DNA of 64,000 nucleotides from Caldilineaceae bacterium (GTDB lineage Bacteria; Chloroflexota; Anaerolineae; Caldilineales; Caldilineaceae): assembly GCA_026645575.1 (NCBI GenBank), contig JAPKMW010000008.1, positions 1 through 64,000 on the forward strand. The letters are read 5' to 3'. The position numbers and the translations under genes were made by a program. Shown here in pieces: positions 20,231 through 38,566 of this stretch. Each line of letters begins with the position of its first letter. The stretch's first letter is position 1. The notes under the pieces are model-generated. The model did no database searches and was not told the origin of the DNA. It saw only the letters and a program-made list of their open reading frames with translations.

Positions 20231-21841
20231 TTACTGCCGCTCCCGATCCGTCAACAAGAAATACTCGATCGCATCCGAAAGCGCAATCCAACTGGCCTCG
20301 ATGATATTGGTGCTGGCGCCGACCATGCTCCAACTGCGTTCACCGTCGGTGCTGTCGATCAAGACGCGCACGACGGCGCCGGTGCCGCTTTCGCTGTTGA
20401 GAATGCGCACCTTATAGTCCTTCAAATTGACGGCGCTCAGACGGGGATAAAATTGTTGGATCGCCTTCCGCAGCGCCAGATTGAGCGCATTAACCGGGCC
20501 ATTCCCCTCGGCCACCTCATGAAAAAGTTCGTTGCCGACCTTTACCTTCACCGTCGCCTCGGAAAAGAGACCCCGCCCGGCGCGATGTTCGACATTGGCC
20601 GTGTAGTCAATCAATTCAAAGGGCGCTTTGTACTCTGGCCGTTGACGGCGCAGGAGCAGATCAACGCTGGCTTCGGCGCTTTCAAAGGCAAAGCCAATGC
20701 TCTCCAACTCTTTGATCTGTTGCAGCACGGCGCGCTCGGCTTCTTTGCTCAGCCCTTCCAGGCCAAATTCTTTGCGCTTGACGGCAATGTTATCTTTCCC
20801 GCTCAATTCACTGACCAGGACGCGCGTCTCATTGCCGACCAGCGCGGGATCGACATGTTGATAGCTCATGACATGTTTCACGACTGCGTTGACATGCGTG
20901 CCACCCTTGTGGGCAAAGGCACTGCTGCCGACAAAGGGCTGGTGGGTGTCGGGGTTCAGGTTCGCCAGTTCGGTGACATAATGGCTCAGTTCCTTGAGTT
21001 GGCTCAACTTCTCCGGCGCGACCAGTTCATAGCCCATCTTCAATTGTAAATTGGGAATGATGCTGATCAGATTGGCATTGCCGCAGCGCTCGCCATAGCC
21101 GTTAATTGTCCCTTGAATATGGTTGCAACCGGTGCGTACTGCCTCCAGTGTGTTGGCGACGCCGGTTTCGCTGTCGTTATGGGTGTGGATGCCCAGCGTG
21201 ACGCGCGCCGCGTGATGCGTAGCTGTTTTGCCCTCTTCAATGCCCAAGACTTCCGTGCGCACGGCTTGAACCGCTTCGGCCACCTGCCAGGGTAAACTGC
21301 CGCCGTTGGTGTCGCAAAGCGTAATACTGTCGGCGCCACCGATAATCGCCGCTTTCAACGTGGACAAGGCATATTCGGGATTGGCGCGATAGCCGTCGAA
21401 GAAATGTTCGGCATCGTAGACTACTTCTTTGTCATGGGACTTGAGATAGCGCACTGACTCGCGAATCATACGCAGATTCTCGTCGAGCGTTGTACGCAAC
21501 ACCTCGTTGACATGCAGATCCCACGATTTGCCAAAAATGGTAATCACCGGCGTCTTTGCTTGAATTAACAGCCCGATCTGCGGATCATCTGCTGGCTTGA
21601 CATCGGCTTTGCAGGTGGAGCCAAAGGCCGCAATTTTGGCATGGCTCAACTGTAATTCCTGCTGCGCCCGCTCAAAAAATTCCATATCCTTGGGATTGGA
21701 CCCCGGCCAACCACCTTCAATATAATCCATGCCGAATTCGTCAAGACGGCGGGCAATTTTAAGTTTGTCGTCACAACTCAGGGAAACACCTTCCCCCTGC
21801 GTGCCATCGCGTAGGGTGGTGTCATATAGAATAACGTGCAT
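20231..21841 (-). CDS. cimA: (R)-citramalate synthase
   Basis: It condenses pyruvate and acetyl-CoA to citramalate, giving a threonine-independent route to 2-oxobutyrate for isoleucine. It has 536 residues: an HMGL-like TIM barrel with YDTTLRDGTQGEGVSLS, the CimA signature DYIEGGWPGSNPKD, the metal-binding GIHTHNDSETGVANTLEAV, and GTINGYGERCGNANL. A C-terminal regulatory domain (about 390-520) has AGRGLFSEATVKVKVGNE. It is clearly distinct from the leuA product in the same window. The start at 21841 (MHVILYDTTLRDG) is chosen over an in-frame ATG 16 codons upstream because the family begins there. It uses LeuCD and LeuB from the same cluster. Confidence 0.93.
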   Translation of the reverse strand: MHVILYDTTLRDGTQGEGVSLSCDDKLKIARRLDEFGMDYIEGGWPGSNPKDMEFFERAQQELQLSHAKIAAFGSTCKADVKPADDPQIGLLIQAKTPVITIFGKSWDLHVNEVLRTTLDENLRMIRESVRYLKSHDKEVVYDAEHFFDGYRANPEYALSTLKAAIIGGADSITLCDTNGGSLPWQVAEAVQAVRTEVLGIEEGKTATHHAARVTLGIHTHNDSETGVANTLEAVRTGCNHIQGTINGYGERCGNANLISIIPNLQLKMGYELVAPEKLSQLKELSHYVTELANLNPDTHQPFVGSSAFAHKGGTHVNAVVKHVMSYQHVDPALVGNETRVLVSELSGKDNIAVKRKEFGLEGLSKEAERAVLQQIKELESIGFAFESAEASVDLLLRRQRPEYKAPFELIDYTANVEHRAGRGLFSEATVKVKVGNELFHEVAEGNGPVNALNLALRKAIQQFYPRLSAVNLKDYKVRILNSESGTGAVVRVLIDSTDGERSWSMVGASTNIIEASWIALSDAIEYFLLTDRERQ

Positions 21842-21938
21842 GGTAATTTTGCCTCTATCGTTGCTGTTGTAAAACAGCATATGTGTCATCTAGACTTTAA
21901 TCTGCTGTACCTGGTGGTGCGCTTTGCTGTGCGTGTTT

Positions 21939-22012
21939 GTCCCGTAGGGGCGATTGAGTTTAGAAGGGGTAAAAGATGAGACCTTGCCTAAACTCAATCG
22001 TCCCAACGGGAC
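21939..22012. repeat. Dispersed palindromic element, copy 2 (GTCCCGTAGGGGCG type)
   Basis: GTCCCGTAGGGGCGATTGAG (left arm, continuing TTTAG) pairs with CTAAACTCAATCGTCCCAAC (right arm, continuing GGGAC). It shares sequence with the element at 14699-14775. It ends four bases from the HAD gene stop codon. Confidence 0.8.
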
Positions 22013-22015
22013 GGG

Positions 22016-22789
22016 TTATCCGGGGCGAACAATTTCGGTGATGCTTTCAAAGATTTTGTCCGGCCAGATGCCGCGGGCTAGATCCTCTTTGCGAAAGCGA
22101 CCAGTCTTCACTAGCCAGCCCTTCATACCCAATAGCTGCGCACCGCGCACATCGTTTTCAACGTCATCACCAATCATGGCCACCCGTTCCGGTGCAACGC
22201 CCAGATCATCCAACACCATGCGGAAATAGGTGCGGCTTGGTTTGCCCATCACCTCGGCTTTTAACTCGGCGGCATATTCCAGGGCGACGACAAAGGGGCC
22301 GGCATCCATGTACAGCCCTTCTTCCGTGCGCCAGGTACGATTTTTGTGCAGGGCAATCAAGCGCGCCCCATTGAGAACCGCCCGCAAGGCGCGATTCAGC
22401 CGGGCAAAGGTAAAGTTCGCGCCCAGATCACCCACCACGACAAAATCCGGCTTCTCTTCATTGACATCTAGTCCGGCAAATTCCTGTTGTGCATCGGGCA
22501 AGAGCAGGGGATAATAGCTTTGGGCGTTCTGTTCTTTCAAGTAACGGGCAGCAGCATAGGTGGCGGTAAAGAGTTCCTCCAAGCCGATGGGAAAGCCCAT
22601 TGCCTGCAAGCGCTCAACCAGCGTATGGCGGCAATAGATGGTGGTGTTAGTGATAAAGCGGTAGGGAATTCCGCGGGCGCGCAGCGTCTGTAAAGACTCA
22701 TGCGCGCCCGGAATCACCGCTGTCCCGTGCATCAAGACACCTTCAATATCAATTAATAAGCCGTCGATGGAAGCGAGATGATCTGTCAC
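22016..22789 (-). CDS. HAD-IIA family phosphatase (NagD/LHPP-like)
   Basis: A 257-residue haloacid-dehalogenase hydrolase. Motif I is [12 protein letters not shown], motif II FITNTT, motif III K in [10 protein letters not shown], and motif [24 protein letters not shown]2-type cap lies between motifs II and III. In motif I the second catalytic acid is Glu (DIEG) instead of the usual Asp (DxDG). LHPP/HDHD2-type enzymes also deviate at this site, so activity may persist with altered specificity. The substrate is unknown; it probably acts on a small phosphorylated metabolite in the cytoplasm. Confidence 0.85.
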   Translation of the reverse strand: MTDHLASIDGLLIDIEGVLMHGTAVIPGAHESLQTLRARGIPYRFITNTTIYCRHTLVERLQAMGFPIGLEELFTATYAAARYLKEQNAQSYYPLLLPDAQQEFAGLDVNEEKPDFVVVGDLGANFTFARLNRALRAVLNGARLIALHKNRTWRTEEGLYMDAGPFVVALEYAAELKAEVMGKPSRTYFRMVLDDLGVAPERVAMIGDDVENDVRGAQLLGMKGWLVKTGRFRKEDLARGIWPDKIFESITEIVRPG

Positions 22790-22818
22790 AGTGAAAATCC
22801 TATGGTATTGTTTGGTAA

Positions 22819-22881
22819 ATAGGTAGACAGGCAGACAGGTAGACAGGTCGATAGGTCTTATTTACCTGTCTACCTGTCTAC

Positions 22882-22885
<4 letters not shown>
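22819..22885. repeat. Palindromic low-complexity element overlapping the ppc stop codon
   Basis: ATAGGTAGACAGGCAGACAGGT pairs (one mismatch) with ACCTGTCTACCTGTCTACCTAT at the right. The TAG stop of ppc (22882-22884) lies inside the right arm. Confidence 0.85.
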
Positions 22886-25725
<2,840 letters not shown>

Positions 25726-25732
25726 GAGTTTG

Positions 25733-25812
25733 GTGATTGGATATTAGGTATTGGATATTAGATATTAGATATTGGCGCTATGATCAATAACCCAATACCC
25801 AATATCTAATAT

Positions 25813-25815
<3 letters not shown>
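25733..25815. repeat. Palindromic low-complexity element overlapping the leuB stop codon
   Basis: Tandem GATATTAG and GGTATTG units on the left pair with CCAATACCCAATATCTAATA on the right. The leuB TAG stop (25813-25815) is formed at its edge. It is the same type as the elements at 45337-45437 and 46077-46158. Confidence 0.85.
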
Positions 25816-26901
<1,086 letters not shown>

Positions 26902-26933
26902 GGTTACATCTTTCTATGCAATTTTATTTTTGA

Positions 26934-27221
26934 TTATACCGCTTCAAGCGCTGATTCCCATTCAAAAAATTCCGTAATCCCCAAAATGCGTTGGGCGAGC
27001 GTATCCGCCAATTGCGCTTGGCTTTGTGCATTACTGGTTTGATAATAAATCCTGAACAGTTGGGCGATTTCGGGGTCTATTTCGGCTAATTGGGTTATCG
27101 ATTCTTTGATTCGTGGCAAAAAACGTCCATTGCTTAAAAAACAATAATCTACCAATCCATTATCAACTGGCTTTCCGTCTTTCTTCAGACCCTCCCTTAC
27201 CTGATACCAAATCCACGGCAA
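26934..27221 (-). CDS. Small hypothetical protein between leuD and leuB
   Basis: A 95-residue product without signal peptide or membrane segment. It starts MPWIWYQVREGLKKDG and contains LVDYCFLSNGRFLPRIKESI. I do not recognise the family; it may be a C-terminal fragment of a larger protein. It starts right after the leuD terminator. TATAAT occurs just upstream (about 27223-27229), but no well-placed -35 box is seen. It is more AT-rich than leuB and leuD. Confidence 0.45.
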   Translation of the reverse strand: MPWIWYQVREGLKKDGKPVDNGLVDYCFLSNGRFLPRIKESITQLAEIDPEIAQLFRIYYQTSNAQSQAQLADTLAQRILGITEFFEWESALEAV

Positions 27222-27230
27222 CTATTATAA

Positions 27231-27264
27231 CACAGACGGGCGCAGAAGCCTGCGCCCGTCTGTG
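27231..27264 (-). terminator. Intrinsic hairpin after leuD
   Basis: CACAGACGGGCGCAG (27231-27245) pairs perfectly with 27250-27264 around a four-base loop, 24 bases beyond the leuD stop. The T-run is weak on the minus side (TTATAAT). Confidence 0.65.
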
Positions 27265-27288
27265 AATTGTGTCAAACAAAACGAACGC

Positions 27289-27879
27289 CTAGTAGGCCGG
27301 TTGCGCCTCATGGGCGGCAATGGCGGCTTCTTTGGATTGGAGATAGCCCAGATCATCCAGCCCATCGAGCAAACAAATCTTGCGGAAGGCATCGATCTCA
27401 AAGCGGTGTTGTTGCCCGTCAGGCAGGGTGACGGTTTGGTTTTTGAGATCGATGGTAATCTCGGTCTCCGGCTCTTCTTCCACCAGATCAAGCAACATGT
27501 TAACCGTCTCCTCGGCCAACGGCACCGGCAAGAGACCATTCTTCAAGCTGTTGTTGTAAAAAATATCGGCAAAGCCAGGGGCGATCACCGACTTGAAGCC
27601 ATACTCGGTCAACGCCCAGACGGCATGTTCACGGCTGGAACCGCTGCCAAAGTTGCGCCCGGCGATCAAGACCTTGGCCTCTTTGAACTCTGGCTTGTTC
27701 AAGACAAAATCGGGCTTGGCGCTGCCGTCGGCGTTGTAGCGCCAACTGGAAAAGAGACCGTCGCCCATGCCCTCTTTGGTCACCGCTGTGAGAAAGCGGG
27801 CCGGGATGATTTGATCGGTATCGACATTTTCCGCCCGCAACGGCGCAGCAGTGGCATTGAGTGTTTTGAAGGGTTGCAT
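27289..27879 (-). CDS. leuD: 3-isopropylmalate dehydratase small subunit
   Basis: A 196-residue partner of LeuC; the pair isomerises isopropylmalate (and citramalate). It has the swivelling-domain motifs TAAPLRAENVDTDQIIPARF, LIAGRNFGSGSSREHAVWAL and VIAPGFADIFYNNSLKNGLLP. AGAGGAT lies eight bases before the ATG. It is separated from leuC by two unrelated genes, whereas leuC and leuD are usually adjacent; here about 1 kb of accessory DNA has entered. Confidence 0.95.
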   Translation of the reverse strand: MQPFKTLNATAAPLRAENVDTDQIIPARFLTAVTKEGMGDGLFSSWRYNADGSAKPDFVLNKPEFKEAKVLIAGRNFGSGSSREHAVWALTEYGFKSVIAPGFADIFYNNSLKNGLLPVPLAEETVNMLLDLVEEEPETEITIDLKNQTVTLPDGQQHRFEIDAFRKICLLDGLDDLGYLQSKEAAIAAHEAQPAY

Positions 27880-27908
27880 TTCTTAGATCCTCTAGAGTTA
27901 GATAAGTT

Positions 27909-28366
27909 TCAAACGGTTAAAACCGCATATAGTTCATCATGTTCCAGCCAGGCTAGATCAAAATCTCCTATTGAAACATTAGTCGGCGCTGTAGGTAAAT
28001 CGGGATCATTAAGATAGACATAGCGATCATCCATACCGGCGACAACCATAGCATGATCTAGGCTTCGTTTCCAATAGGGTAATTCCCCTGTTTTGACAAA
28101 GGCAATACAGGGTTGCCCGGCTAGAAGATGCTTACGTAAAGCTTCAAGATTGCCTTGTTTATAAATAACACGAACACCAAGCCGTTCCAGGTTACGGATT
28201 TTAAAGGATGGCGTCCCGAAATCATCTTTGATCTCCAGCAGCCTTAGTAATCGTTTATAGGCAACAGGGACCCAAGGAAGTTCAGAATCATTGCGGCGCA
28301 AGCCGCCAAACATTCACCGTCATTTTGTTGTGGAACGTGCTCTATTTCAAGAAATACAGCAGGCAT
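27909..28366 (-). pseudogene. C39-like cysteine peptidase broken by a frameshift
   Basis: The body (VAYKRLLRLLEIKDDFGTPS, FKIRNLERLGVRVIYKQGN and LDHAMVVAGMDDRYVYLND with the catalytic His/Asp) is open in one frame from 27909. The natural N-terminus, from ATG 28366, reads MPAVFLEIEHVPQQ, NDGECLAACAAMILNFLG and carries the catalytic Cys, but in another frame. The two join if one G is added in the GGG run near 28271-28280 (LNFLG then VPVAYK). The stand-alone start MFGGLRRNDSE is therefore probably an artefact. This is either a real single-base deletion or a sequencing or assembly error. The restored protein (about 150 aa) is a soluble papain-like peptidase, ten bases downstream of the 28376-28816 gene. 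Confidence 0.8.
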
Positions 28367-28375
28367 ACTTTACCT

Positions 28376-28816
28376 TTACTCATCATCTTCGGGAAGTTGC
28401 GCCATTTTCGCTCTTGGTAAATGTTTAGGGATAAATTCCTCCGGCACGCTTTGCCGTGGCTGGTAAGGGGGTAGATCCTTCACCATTTCTAAGGCGCAAC
28501 AGGTAATCTGTTTGATGCGTGCTTCTGAATCATCCATCTGACCTGTGTGTACATTAACATCAACTGTACCAGCGACGCCGACATCCTCGACACGCGAATT
28601 GGTTAAGATGGCTGGCACCCGCCACACGGCCTGTTGTCCATCTACCACCAGGGCTGGCGGATCAGCGTGCATCATATAGCTAACATATTCCAGTAGCCAG
28701 CGATTCACCTTACGCCGCGCCTCCTCCGCCGTCACCTTGATTTCAACTGATTGTTTGAAATCAAGTTCTAACAGACCGCGCTCAGGAATGGTCAAGTTTT
28801 CAAGCACAACCGTCAT
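28376..28816 (-). CDS. Hypothetical partner of the C39-like peptidase
   Basis: A 146-residue soluble protein, MTVVLENLTIPERGLLEL. The central motif AEEARRKVNRWLLEYVSYMM is followed by ALVVDGQQAVWRVPAILT and VAGTVDVNVHTGQM, a PepSY-like arrangement of strands. The tail is Pro-rich and acidic. I recognise no named family. Ten bases separate it from the C39-like peptidase, so the two form a cassette inserted between leuC and leuD. It could be a substrate or regulator of that peptidase; this is inference from position only. Confidence 0.6.
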   Translation of the reverse strand: MTVVLENLTIPERGLLELDFKQSVEIKVTAEEARRKVNRWLLEYVSYMMHADPPALVVDGQQAVWRVPAILTNSRVEDVGVAGTVDVNVHTGQMDDSEARIKQITCCALEMVKDLPPYQPRQSVPEEFIPKHLPRAKMAQLPEDDE

Positions 28817-28830
28817 TGTTCACCCCCTCT

Positions 28831-28907
28831 AATTTTGGATTTGCGATTTTTGATTACTTGGTCGAAGCGGACGAAAATCTAAAATCAAAAATCGCAAATC
28901 CAAAATT
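28831..28907. repeat. Perfect 25-bp palindrome abutting the leuC stop codon
   Basis: AATTTTGGATTTGCGATTTT plus TGATT (28831-28855) pairs exactly with 28883-28907 across a 27-base loop. The leuC TAA (28906-28908) overlaps the right arm. Confidence 0.9.
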
Positions 28908-30309
28908 ACAAAATCTCGCGCACATCCACAACCTTGCCATTGACCGCCGCCGCCGCCGCCATGATTGGACTCATGAGCAGGCTGCGCGAGCCGGGACCTT
29001 GGCGACCCTGGAAGTTGCGATTGCTGGTGCTGGCGACATATTTGCCCGCGCCGGCCTTGTCATCATTCATGGCAAGACACATGCTGCATCCGGCCCCGCG
29101 CCATTCAAAGCCGGCTTCGCTAAAGATGCGATCCAGCCCTTCGGCTTCGGCCTGCGCCTTGATCGCCTTGGAACCGGGGACGACGAGCGCCTGCACATTG
29201 TCGGCTACCTTGCGCCCTTGCGCCACCTTTGCAGCTTCGCGCAAGTCTTCAATGCGGCTATTGGTGCAGGAACCAATAAAAACAACGTCCACCGGCTGCC
29301 CTTGCATTGGCTGACCGGGTTTCAAGCCCATGTATTCCATCGCACTGAGCAGGCTGCGCCGCTCGGACAAATCTTCCAACTCTTCCGGCAACGGAATGCG
29401 TCCGGTGACGCCGACACCCTGACCAGGGTTGGTTCCATAGGTGACCATCGGCTCCAATTTGTTGGCATCCAGATGTAATTCGCGATCAAAGGTGGCGTCG
29501 GCATCAGTAACCAGGGTTTGCCAGTAGGCGACGGCCTTGTCCCAATCGGCGCCTTTGGGAGCGTAGGGACGACCTTTGATATACTCAAAAGTAGTTTCAT
29601 CCGGCGCAATCAGACCAGCGCGGGCGCCGCCTTCGATACTCATGTTGCAGATGGTCATGCGGTTTGCCATGCTCAAGTTGCGGATGGCGCTGCCGCGATA
29701 TTCAAAAACATACCCGGCCCCGCCGCCGGCCCCATTTTTGGCGATGATGGCGAGAATAATATCCTTCGCCGTCACGCCAAAGCCTAGTTCGCCTTCGACG
29801 TTAATGGCAAAGGTCTTGGGCTTCATCTGCAACAGACATTGGGTGGCAAGCACATGACCCACTTCACTGGTGCCGATGCCAAAGGCCAACGCGCCAAACG
29901 CGCCATGTGTACTCGTGTGGCTGTCGCCGCAGACAATGGTCATGCCCGGTTGGGTCACACCCATCTCCGGCCCGACGACATGGACAATGCCTTGCACATC
30001 GCCATCAATGTCCCAGAGGGTGACGCCAAAATCCCGACAATTTTCGCGCAGCGTGCGTACCTGGGTGGCGGCATCGCTCGGCCACAATTCAATGCCAACG
30101 CCAATGCGCGTCGGGATGGCATGATCCATCGTTGCAAAGGTTTTATCCGGGCGGCGCACCGGCAACCCGCGCTCGCGCAACATGCCAAACGCCTGGGGTG
30201 ATGTCACCTCATGGATCAGATGGGCATCAATATACAATACCGCCGGCGCCCCCTCATCTTGGGCGACGACATGCGCATCCCAGACTTTTTCAAATAATGT
30301 CTTTCCCAC
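28906..30309 (-). CDS. leuC: 3-isopropylmalate dehydratase large subunit
   Basis: A 467-residue aconitase-family enzyme with a [4Fe-4S] cluster bound by the cysteines in [19 protein letters not shown] and [18 protein letters not shown]. Other motifs: [48 protein letters not shown] and [20 protein letters not shown]. The start is GTG at 30309 with AGGAGA eight bases upstream. It acts with LeuD on both isopropylmalate and methylmalate, serving leucine and (via CimA) isoleucine. Confidence 0.96.
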   Translation of the reverse strand: MGKTLFEKVWDAHVVAQDEGAPAVLYIDAHLIHEVTSPQAFGMLRERGLPVRRPDKTFATMDHAIPTRIGVGIELWPSDAATQVRTLRENCRDFGVTLWDIDGDVQGIVHVVGPEMGVTQPGMTIVCGDSHTSTHGAFGALAFGIGTSEVGHVLATQCLLQMKPKTFAINVEGELGFGVTAKDIILAIIAKNGAGGGAGYVFEYRGSAIRNLSMANRMTICNMSIEGGARAGLIAPDETTFEYIKGRPYAPKGADWDKAVAYWQTLVTDADATFDRELHLDANKLEPMVTYGTNPGQGVGVTGRIPLPEELEDLSERRSLLSAMEYMGLKPGQPMQGQPVDVVFIGSCTNSRIEDLREAAKVAQGRKVADNVQALVVPGSKAIKAQAEAEGLDRIFSEAGFEWRGAGCSMCLAMNDDKAGAGKYVASTSNRNFQGRQGPGSRSLLMSPIMAAAAAVNGKVVDVREIL

Positions 30310-30383
30310 AATGCTTCTCCTCAGTCAATTTGTAAATCTATAGTCATGGCTTTTGATGCAGCTATTGCGAACTGGGTTCAATT

Positions 30384-35562
<5,179 letters not shown>

Positions 35563-35652
35563 GATAAGCTCTCCTTCTACAGTGAATACGCCTTTTCCTG
35601 TTCGCTTGTCACCAGGAAAAGCCTTGTGCTCAAAGTTCAGGCTAACAACCAA

Positions 35653-36029
35653 AATCAGCTCAAGCTAACGAAAAGACAGACAATTCGCTTCAGCTAACTT
35701 GAGCTAGCGGCCTAAACTTTAGTTCAAGGCTTGCTACGTTGGCACGCTCGTAGCAAAACCGAAGATTGTTTTGCGCATTATTGCGTAGAAAGAATCGACC
35801 ATGAAAATTATCTTCGCCAGCGAAGAAGTTTAGGTGAACCGGAAGGGCAGCAGGTGCTGACAACCGAGTATTAGATTCGTGTTCGTAGAGTGCAACGTAG
35901 CCGGAATTGCCATCGACCGACTTTGGACTCTGCGACTGCGAACTACTAAGTGTATCAGATTGGCATTCATTGCGCTGTAGGATCGTACTCGATCTTTGCC
36001 GGCAGAACATCCATCAAACCATGCAATTC
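35653..36029. other. Gap between gltB and the first large paralogue
   Basis: About 375 bases without a convincing gene. A minus frame (35690-36010) ends with HGRFFLRNNAQNNLRFCYER, faintly like the C-terminal end of formylglycine-generating-enzyme or C-type-lectin variable proteins. It has no ribosome site and no full domain, so it is at best a remnant. Inverted copies of TTAGCTTGAGCT-like words occur near 35655-35705. Confidence 0.35.
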
Positions 36030-37907
36030 TCAATCGTGAAAAATGTCGTAAACATCGCGTGGCTTGCGCTTCCGTTTGGGCGCTTTGGTGTTTGCCGGTT
36101 TCGGCGATGGAACCGGTTTGCTAGGTGATGATTGTACAGCGGTGCGACGCCGACCAGCCACACTGATGACTGCCAACAACAGGGCGGCGAGTAGAATCAC
36201 ACCAAAGGCTACTACAATGCTATTCGCATAGATAAATTGCCAGATCGCCGCAACTGACGGCAAACCAGTAATACCACTTGTCGGCGTCGTCGCCGCGGGG
36301 GTTGTCGGTTCTGCGACGGTTGGATTGAGCAATCCGGCAACCGTTTGTTGTCCACTTGCCAGGTCGCTTGCTAGAGAGGCCGGGAGTGGCGAGGTTCTTG
36401 TTGCCAGATAAGTTGCCAGTTGACCGATCTCCTCGGCGGAGAGGCGATTGACCAGACGGAAAAAGTGGCTATCGGCAAAGGTCACCACTTGGGTTAACTG
36501 TTCACTAGTTAGCGGCAGAACCTTGGCAACGGTCTCTGCGCCCTCCAAATTTAACACGGCGCGCAGCGACTCTGGAGTAAAGTCTGTCGGCGCTTTCTGC
36601 TGGTAGATCCCATATTCCGCTACCTTGGGCAAGCGATCGCCGGCCAGTTCCGCCCAAGCCAGCGTTGTCGCCGTTGATTTGGTCGCGCCTAAGATGGGAA
36701 AGCTCTCTGGAGGCAGGATGAGCAGCTTTTCAAACTGGCCGTCATCAATGGCCTTTTCCAGGTCACTGCGCCCGATGTTGTCAATAAAGGTGTTGACCAA
36801 CGTAACCAACGTACCAACCTGATCGAGCGACGTATATTCCAGAATATCGCGAAAGGTGCTATTATCTTCGGCCAATGTGCAGACGGCGCGATTGGTGTCA
36901 CAGAAGCGATTCCAATCCTCGACCAAACTGACGGCTATCTCCAACGAAACAATCGACACCTCTTCGGGCAGGCCATCTTTGATGGAGTCGGCCACTTCCT
37001 GGCGAATCTTGGCTTTCACCTCTTCGCTTTGCAGCGCGTCCTGAATCTGGGGCAGCGCACCCTTGCCCCCCTCCCAGAGATCCCATACAATCAAGCCGAG
37101 ACCAATCACCCAGCCGGCAACCGGAATCAGCGACGAACCGGCCTTGCCGATAATCCGCCCGACAATTTTGCCGGCGACCCGTTGGGCAATCTTCTCGCTC
37201 AGTTTGATGGCAATGCGCCGCGACAGCTCGGTGACAATGATCACACCGACGCCGCCTAATGCCTTTTGGTGGACATCAATAGCGGAAACATCAACGTTGG
37301 TGGTGGCTTGCACATCCACTGTTTCCACTTCAGCGCTGACTTTGGTTTCAAAGGCGCTAAAGAGGGTGCCGGAATATTTGTCACCCACATACGCCTTCAT
37401 ACAGAGAAAGGCGGCGGACGCAGCGCGCGCAAAGTCGGCCTCGATCTCGCGGGCAATCTCCTGGGCAATGGCGGTCGAAAGTTCATTAATGGTGGTGTGA
37501 AACCCTTCCGCCCCAAAGGCGCCGTTGGCAACCTGGGTGGCAAATTGTTCCGCCTTATCCGCCGACCAACCCGACCAGAGGCGACTCCAGTAGCCCTCAT
37601 TGTTATAGACCGTATCAATGGCGCGTTGCACCTCGCGGTCGATGGCATCATCGACCCGCAACCCGACCCACTGGCGCATGACAATGGCGTCAATGTTAAT
37701 GCGCGCACTGTCGCCGGTCAGCACCTCATGGGCGACCTGCTCAATTTCGGCGCGCAGTTGCTCCTGATTGACCGTGCTACAGTCGCCAAAGGTGTAGTCG
37801 GCTGTGCCGCCGTTCTGGGCATAGGCATGGATCGGCAACTGAAGCCATAGCATGGTGACGACTAGAAAAATCGAAAGGGTTTTGGTTACTGACATGTTAG
37901 CCGGCAA
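36030..37907 (-). CDS. Secreted/membrane protein of unknown family, paralogue 1
   Basis: A 625-residue product. Its signal peptide is TLSIFLVVTMLWLQLPIHAY, and a long predicted-helical domain with CSTVNQEQLRAEIEQVAHEV follows. A Gly-rich hydrophobic core (ALGGVGVIIVTELSRRIAIK, GKIVGRIIGKAGSSLIPVAG, VIGLGLIVWDLWEGGKGALP) is about residues 205-290. A second helical domain leads to a C-terminal membrane span (SIVVAFGVILLAALLLAVIS, about 570) and a basic tail. The protein at 38849-40729 has the same architecture and shared motifs (EEVKxxIRxE, WSADxAxE). The hydrophobic middle resembles a membrane-inserting hairpin. I recognise no family. TTG start with AGGAG seven bases upstream. Confidence 0.65.
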   Translation of the reverse strand: MPANMSVTKTLSIFLVVTMLWLQLPIHAYAQNGGTADYTFGDCSTVNQEQLRAEIEQVAHEVLTGDSARINIDAIVMRQWVGLRVDDAIDREVQRAIDTVYNNEGYWSRLWSGWSADKAEQFATQVANGAFGAEGFHTTINELSTAIAQEIAREIEADFARAASAAFLCMKAYVGDKYSGTLFSAFETKVSAEVETVDVQATTNVDVSAIDVHQKALGGVGVIIVTELSRRIAIKLSEKIAQRVAGKIVGRIIGKAGSSLIPVAGWVIGLGLIVWDLWEGGKGALPQIQDALQSEEVKAKIRQEVADSIKDGLPEEVSIVSLEIAVSLVEDWNRFCDTNRAVCTLAEDNSTFRDILEYTSLDQVGTLVTLVNTFIDNIGRSDLEKAIDDGQFEKLLILPPESFPILGATKSTATTLAWAELAGDRLPKVAEYGIYQQKAPTDFTPESLRAVLNLEGAETVAKVLPLTSEQLTQVVTFADSHFFRLVNRLSAEEIGQLATYLATRTSPLPASLASDLASGQQTVAGLLNPTVAEPTTPAATTPTSGITGLPSVAAIWQFIYANSIVVAFGVILLAALLLAVISVAGRRRTAVQSSPSKPVPSPKPANTKAPKRKRKPRDVYDIFHD

Positions 37908-37952
37908 ATTGCCGCTCCTGAAACAAGAGAAAACAATGGGTATGGCGCCTCG

Positions 37953-38351
37953 CTATGTCGCAACCATCTCCGTATACATTGGCAATTTTTGTGCAGTAAT
38001 AATAAAGGCGCGCTTAATTTCCAAACCGAATAAATCACTATTCATAATTTCAATGACACCATGCTTCGGTTGCAATGTACGTTGGATCTCATCAAGTGTA
38101 GGGTTTGTTTCATCAATTAAAGCGATTCGTGAAATTTGCAGAACCTCATCTCGCGTCAGCGACAATTGAAGTTGTTGTGAAATATAATCAAGCGCCGTTT
38201 TGCGATCTGAATCAATCCAAGGCGCAGCGACCACAACATCCCATTTGTTTAGGCCGTTATCGCGCATAAATAAGGCAAAAAGGGTAAACTCTCCCTTCTG
38301 CTTTTTGATTCTGCGTTCCAGTTCAATAAATTTATTGATAAACTCTTTCAT
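37953..38351 (-). CDS. Hypothetical protein, second gene of a small cassette
   Basis: A 132-residue soluble protein, [20 protein letters not shown], with LFMRDNGLNKWDVVVAAPWI, ISRIALIDETNPTLDEIQRT and a C-terminal FGLEIKRAFIITAQKLP. No family recognised. The start overlaps the stop of the short upstream frame (ATGA), so the two are coupled. It is AT-richer than its neighbours and sits between the two large paralogues, like an inserted cassette. Confidence 0.6.
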   Translation of the reverse strand: MKEFINKFIELERRIKKQKGEFTLFALFMRDNGLNKWDVVVAAPWIDSDRKTALDYISQQLQLSLTRDEVLQISRIALIDETNPTLDEIQRTLQPKHGVIEIMNSDLFGLEIKRAFIITAQKLPMYTEMVAT

Positions 38352-38566
38352 AAGACACTGCGTAACTTTCTTGCCGCAGCAACTAATAACTGAGCATCAG
38401 CTTTTGTAACACTACCAACAGGATTATAGCGTATTTCAGAGTTCCAAATGCCGATAGCAGACCATTCTGGCAAGTAGTTTGTTCTGATCTTATCTTCAAA
38501 ACCAGAAGATAACTGATGGATTATTAGCTCTTTTTCCGCCGCCGAAAGCCATTCCCATAAATAATC
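38348..38566 (-). CDS. Short hypothetical protein, first gene of the cassette; start unclear
   Basis: This frame lacks an ATG but reads convincingly as protein: [60 protein letters not shown]. It ends in TGA overlapping the ATG of the 37953-38351 gene. The upstream limit given is arbitrary; the frame overlaps the 3' end of the YbjQ-like gene. Either a non-ATG start is used or the 5' end was lost. Function unknown; the coupled pair could be a two-component toxin or regulatory module. Confidence 0.35.
   Translation of the reverse strand, partial: DYLWEWLSAAEKELIIHQLSSGFEDKIRTNYLPEWSAIGIWNSEIRYNPVGSVTKADAQLLVAAARKLRSVL

Noticed and set aside
27262..28017. 251-codon plus-strand frame opposite leuD
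   Set aside because: Shadow frame; the opposite strand encodes a complete LeuD.
35690..36010. Formylglycine-enzyme or diversity-generating-retroelement variable protein fragment
   Set aside because: Only about 25 residues look similar; there is no template repeat, reverse transcriptase or intact domain nearby.
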